Shown here: piece by piece, positions 23,737-25,030 of the stretch
How positions within the stretch are numbered: position 1 is the stretch's first letter
How the letters are laid out: every line of letters starts with the position of its first letter
Assembly (NCBI GenBank): GCA_035513215.1
Contig: DATKCK010000031.1
Location: 1 to 25,030, forward strand
Direction of reading: 5' to 3'
Source: DATCZB01 sp035513215
Lineage (GTDB): Bacteria; Pseudomonadota; Gammaproteobacteria; Steroidobacterales; Rariloculaceae
DNA: 25,030 nucleotides
Translations under genes and position numbers: made by a program
Notes under the pieces: generated by a model
What the model saw: only the letters and a program-made list of their open reading frames with translations
What the model was told of the DNA's origin: nothing
The model's database searches: none

Positions 23737-24479
23737 TCAGTCTCCTCGGTGGCGGTGGTGGTGCGGAGGAACTCCTCGAATTGCTCGCGAGTCGAGGGCG
23801 GGACCTTGTTGATGTCGTCCTTGACGTTGCCAAGCGGCTCGCAGGCTTGCAGGTAGTCGAGCAAGTAGTTTGTCCCCGCGCCCTTCGACACGCGGTGAGA
23901 CTTGGACAGGATGATGCCTTCAAAGCAATCGTAGAAGGTGTGGGTGCCCTTCTTGCTGCCGAGTTTCCTGTTACAGGAGTCGCAAATCCAGCCGCGAAAC
24001 GCGCCGGTTATGTGACAGTGGTCTAAATTGAGGCAGTGGCGGTAACCGCGGCGGCGCCGCGGGAGCTTTCCGCAACACTCACAATGGGTCGGCTCGGGGC
24101 GCGTCGGTAAGGGCAATCTGCGACGGAGCCAGTTGCGGATGCGGGTGCGGACGCCGCGGCGCGCGGCGTGCTTGGGGCAGTAGACGTGGTGCTCCTGCCG
24201 CAGCTCTATGCAGCCCCTCTGGGCGCACAGGCCGAGTTTCTCACGGCGCGCATACTCTTTCCGGTCGCTCTTCCGGCCGGACTCGCGGTACGCCTCGGGG
24301 TTCTCCTCGCGGTGCTTCGCGTTGCGCGCCTTACGGCACGTCACGCACTTGCCGTCGCTCGCGTACCGCTCAGACAAGTGTCCATGTGTGCAGGGCTCGC
24401 CCTTATAGTAGAACATCGAGCCGGCGGCCTTCGCTTCAGCGCGTGTGCGTGGCAGCGATAAAAGTTCGTCATTCGTCAT
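23733..24479 (-). CDS. Endonuclease VII-like HNH nuclease
   Basis: 248 residues from ATG 24479 (AGGG eight bases upstream). The nuclease core matches recombination endonuclease VII: CECC with C133/C136, LNLDHCHITGAFRG with D153, H154 and H156, and ICDSCN with C166, C169 and N170. T4 endonuclease VII resolves branched DNA; many phage and plasmid relatives are uncharacterised. Upstream are two more probable zinc sites: CTHGH with CVTC (30-48) and CAQRGC with CPKH (85-104). The C-terminal part (about 180-248) carries a helical extension. It is the first of four overlapping genes. Confidence 0.88.
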   Translation of the reverse strand: MTNDELLSLPRTRAEAKAAGSMFYYKGEPCTHGHLSERYASDGKCVTCRKARNAKHREENPEAYRESGRKSDRKEYARREKLGLCAQRGCIELRQEHHVYCPKHAARRGVRTRIRNWLRRRLPLPTRPEPTHCECCGKLPRRRRGYRHCLNLDHCHITGAFRGWICDSCNRKLGSKKGTHTFYDCFEGIILSKSHRVSKGAGTNYLLDYLQACEPLGNVKDDINKVPPSTREQFEEFLRTTTATEETE

Positions 24480-24534
24480 GATTGGTTCCCTGGTTGATTG
24501 ATTGGTTGATCTGCCCTGGCGAGTGAAGTTGGCC

Positions 24535-24556
24535 GGGACCGTCCGTCGACAGTCCC
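24535..24556. promoter_or_regulatory. Hairpin in the leader of the HNH operon
   Basis: GGGACCGTC (24535-24543) and GACAGTCCC (24548-24556) pair over nine positions with one G-T type mismatch and a four-base loop. It lies about 56-78 bases before the nuclease ATG and may be an operator or attenuator. I find no clear -35/-10 pair in 24480-24634. Confidence 0.4.
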
Positions 24557-24596
24557 AGCCGGTCACCAGGGAGATGACATTGAAAGAAGTGCAGCA

Positions 24597-24623
24597 CCGA
24601 CGGCGGAGAAGAGACACCGTCGG
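24597..24623. repeat. Short inverted repeat upstream of the HNH operon
   Basis: CCGACGG (24597-24603) pairs perfectly with CCGTCGG (24617-24623) across 13 bases. Weak on its own, but it is one of three inverted repeats in about 130 bases. Confidence 0.35.
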
Positions 24624-24634
24624 CGCCGCTGCTC

Positions 24635-24662
24635 GAGAAAGCGCGTGAGGGTGCGCTTTCTC
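24635..24662 (-). terminator. Hairpin at the end of the small gene 24662-24913
   Basis: GAGAAAGCGC (24635-24644) and GCGCTTTCTC (24653-24662) form a perfect 10-bp stem with an eight-base loop, beginning at the stop codon of the small minus-strand gene. It probably ends that transcript before the HNH operon. There is no T-run beyond the stem. Confidence 0.6.
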
Positions 24663-24913
24663 TAACTCGTGGTCAGTTGGTCGCCACTCGGCGTGGCGCC
24701 AAGGGCGACGTCGAGGTCGGCTTCGCTCAGGTCGACCGCGCTGTACGCGATGAGCTTCGACGCGAGGATGTCGATTTCTTGGATGAGGAGCTTGGAGTCA
24801 ACCTGTTGGGGAGACTCGTTGACGATGTCCTTGAGCGCCTGGATGGCGTGGTCGAAGGTCGTCAGCGTGGGAGCTGCCCTGTATAGATTTAAGGGGTATC
24901 CACTTAGCTCCAT
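24662..24913 (-). CDS. Small acidic helical protein, possibly a truncated gene
   Basis: 83 residues from ATG 24913, which is six bases after the preceding stop. From residue 14 it is acidic and helical (ALKDIVNESPQQVDSKLLIQEIDILASK, here in two helices). The first residues MELSGYPLNLYRAA look unlike the rest and may be encoded by the end of the adjacent insertion sequence, so the body may be the C-terminal part of an interrupted gene; no other start codon occurs inside. No family recognised. Confidence 0.45.
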   Translation of the reverse strand: MELSGYPLNLYRAAPTLTTFDHAIQALKDIVNESPQQVDSKLLIQEIDILASKLIAYSAVDLSEADLDVALGATPSGDQLTTS

Positions 24914-24919
24914 CAACCC

Positions 24920-25030
24920 CTACATGTTGTGTTCTGCCTTTCGGGCGATTTGCGCATAGGTGACCGGCTCGGTCACGAGCGCCTGTTCAAGCATGCGGTA
25001 GAACAGCAGGCCCCGTGAGCGCGAAGTTCG
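24920..25030 (-). mobile_element. C-terminal tail of a probable IS1595/ISXO2-type transposase
   Basis: An open frame enters from the window edge and ends at TAG 24920-24922 after 36 residues, including TSRSRGLLFYRMLEQALVTE and PVTYAQI. From memory this pattern resembles the end of ISXO2-like transposases (RFNRR-SRSRGxLFYRLLEQAV), but too little is visible to be sure. The catalytic residues lie outside the window. Confidence 0.5.

Overview
The window is about 25 kb of GC-rich bacterial chromosome. The order plsY-birA-coaX-SPOR-tRNA-Thr, the Tyr/Gly/Thr tRNA set upstream of tuf, ttcA, and the mix of two-component and TonB genes all point to a gammaproteobacterium. The genus cannot be named from the sequence; an uncultured, metagenome-derived lineage is possible.

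Region 1 (1-566, minus strand) is the start of tuf (EF-Tu) preceded by tRNA-Thr(GGT), tRNA-Gly(TCC) and tRNA-Tyr(GTA), driven by a near-consensus sigma70 promoter with a GC-rich discriminator. Region 2 (about 567-16140) is a mixed block: a PilZ protein, a broken gloB, thrS followed by an FAH-family enzyme and a secreted SRPBCC protein, a receiver-Ser/Thr kinase fusion, ttcA, an operon of histidine kinase, double-receiver regulator and TonB-like protein, a second TonB-domain secreted protein, a deleted nupC-type transporter remnant, an orphan solute-binding protein, and a VOC/pirin pair. Region 3 (16141-21060, minus strand) is a compact operon, M61 peptidase-plsY-birA-coaX-SPOR, ending at tRNA-Thr(TGT) with its own promoter. 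Regions 3 and 1 are on the same strand and look like two halves of one ancestral cluster that region 2 now separates by about 15.6 kb.

Region 4 (21062-22919) is a divergent cobalamin/siderophore ABC operon (binding protein and permease). It stops six codons into what should be the ATPase gene. Region 5 (about 22905-25030) is accessory DNA: a minus-strand chain of four overlapping genes encoding an endonuclease VII-like HNH protein and three small proteins with paired CxxC motifs, then a hairpin, a small truncated-looking gene and, at the window edge, the tail of a likely IS1595/ISXO2-type transposase. The junction lies between two dangling start codons only 46 bp apart.

The most interesting points are the junction and the CxxC/HNH gene chain, the split tRNA-tuf cluster, two genes damaged by internal deletions (gloB, nupC), and a kinase whose receiver domain seems to lack its phospho-acceptor aspartate.
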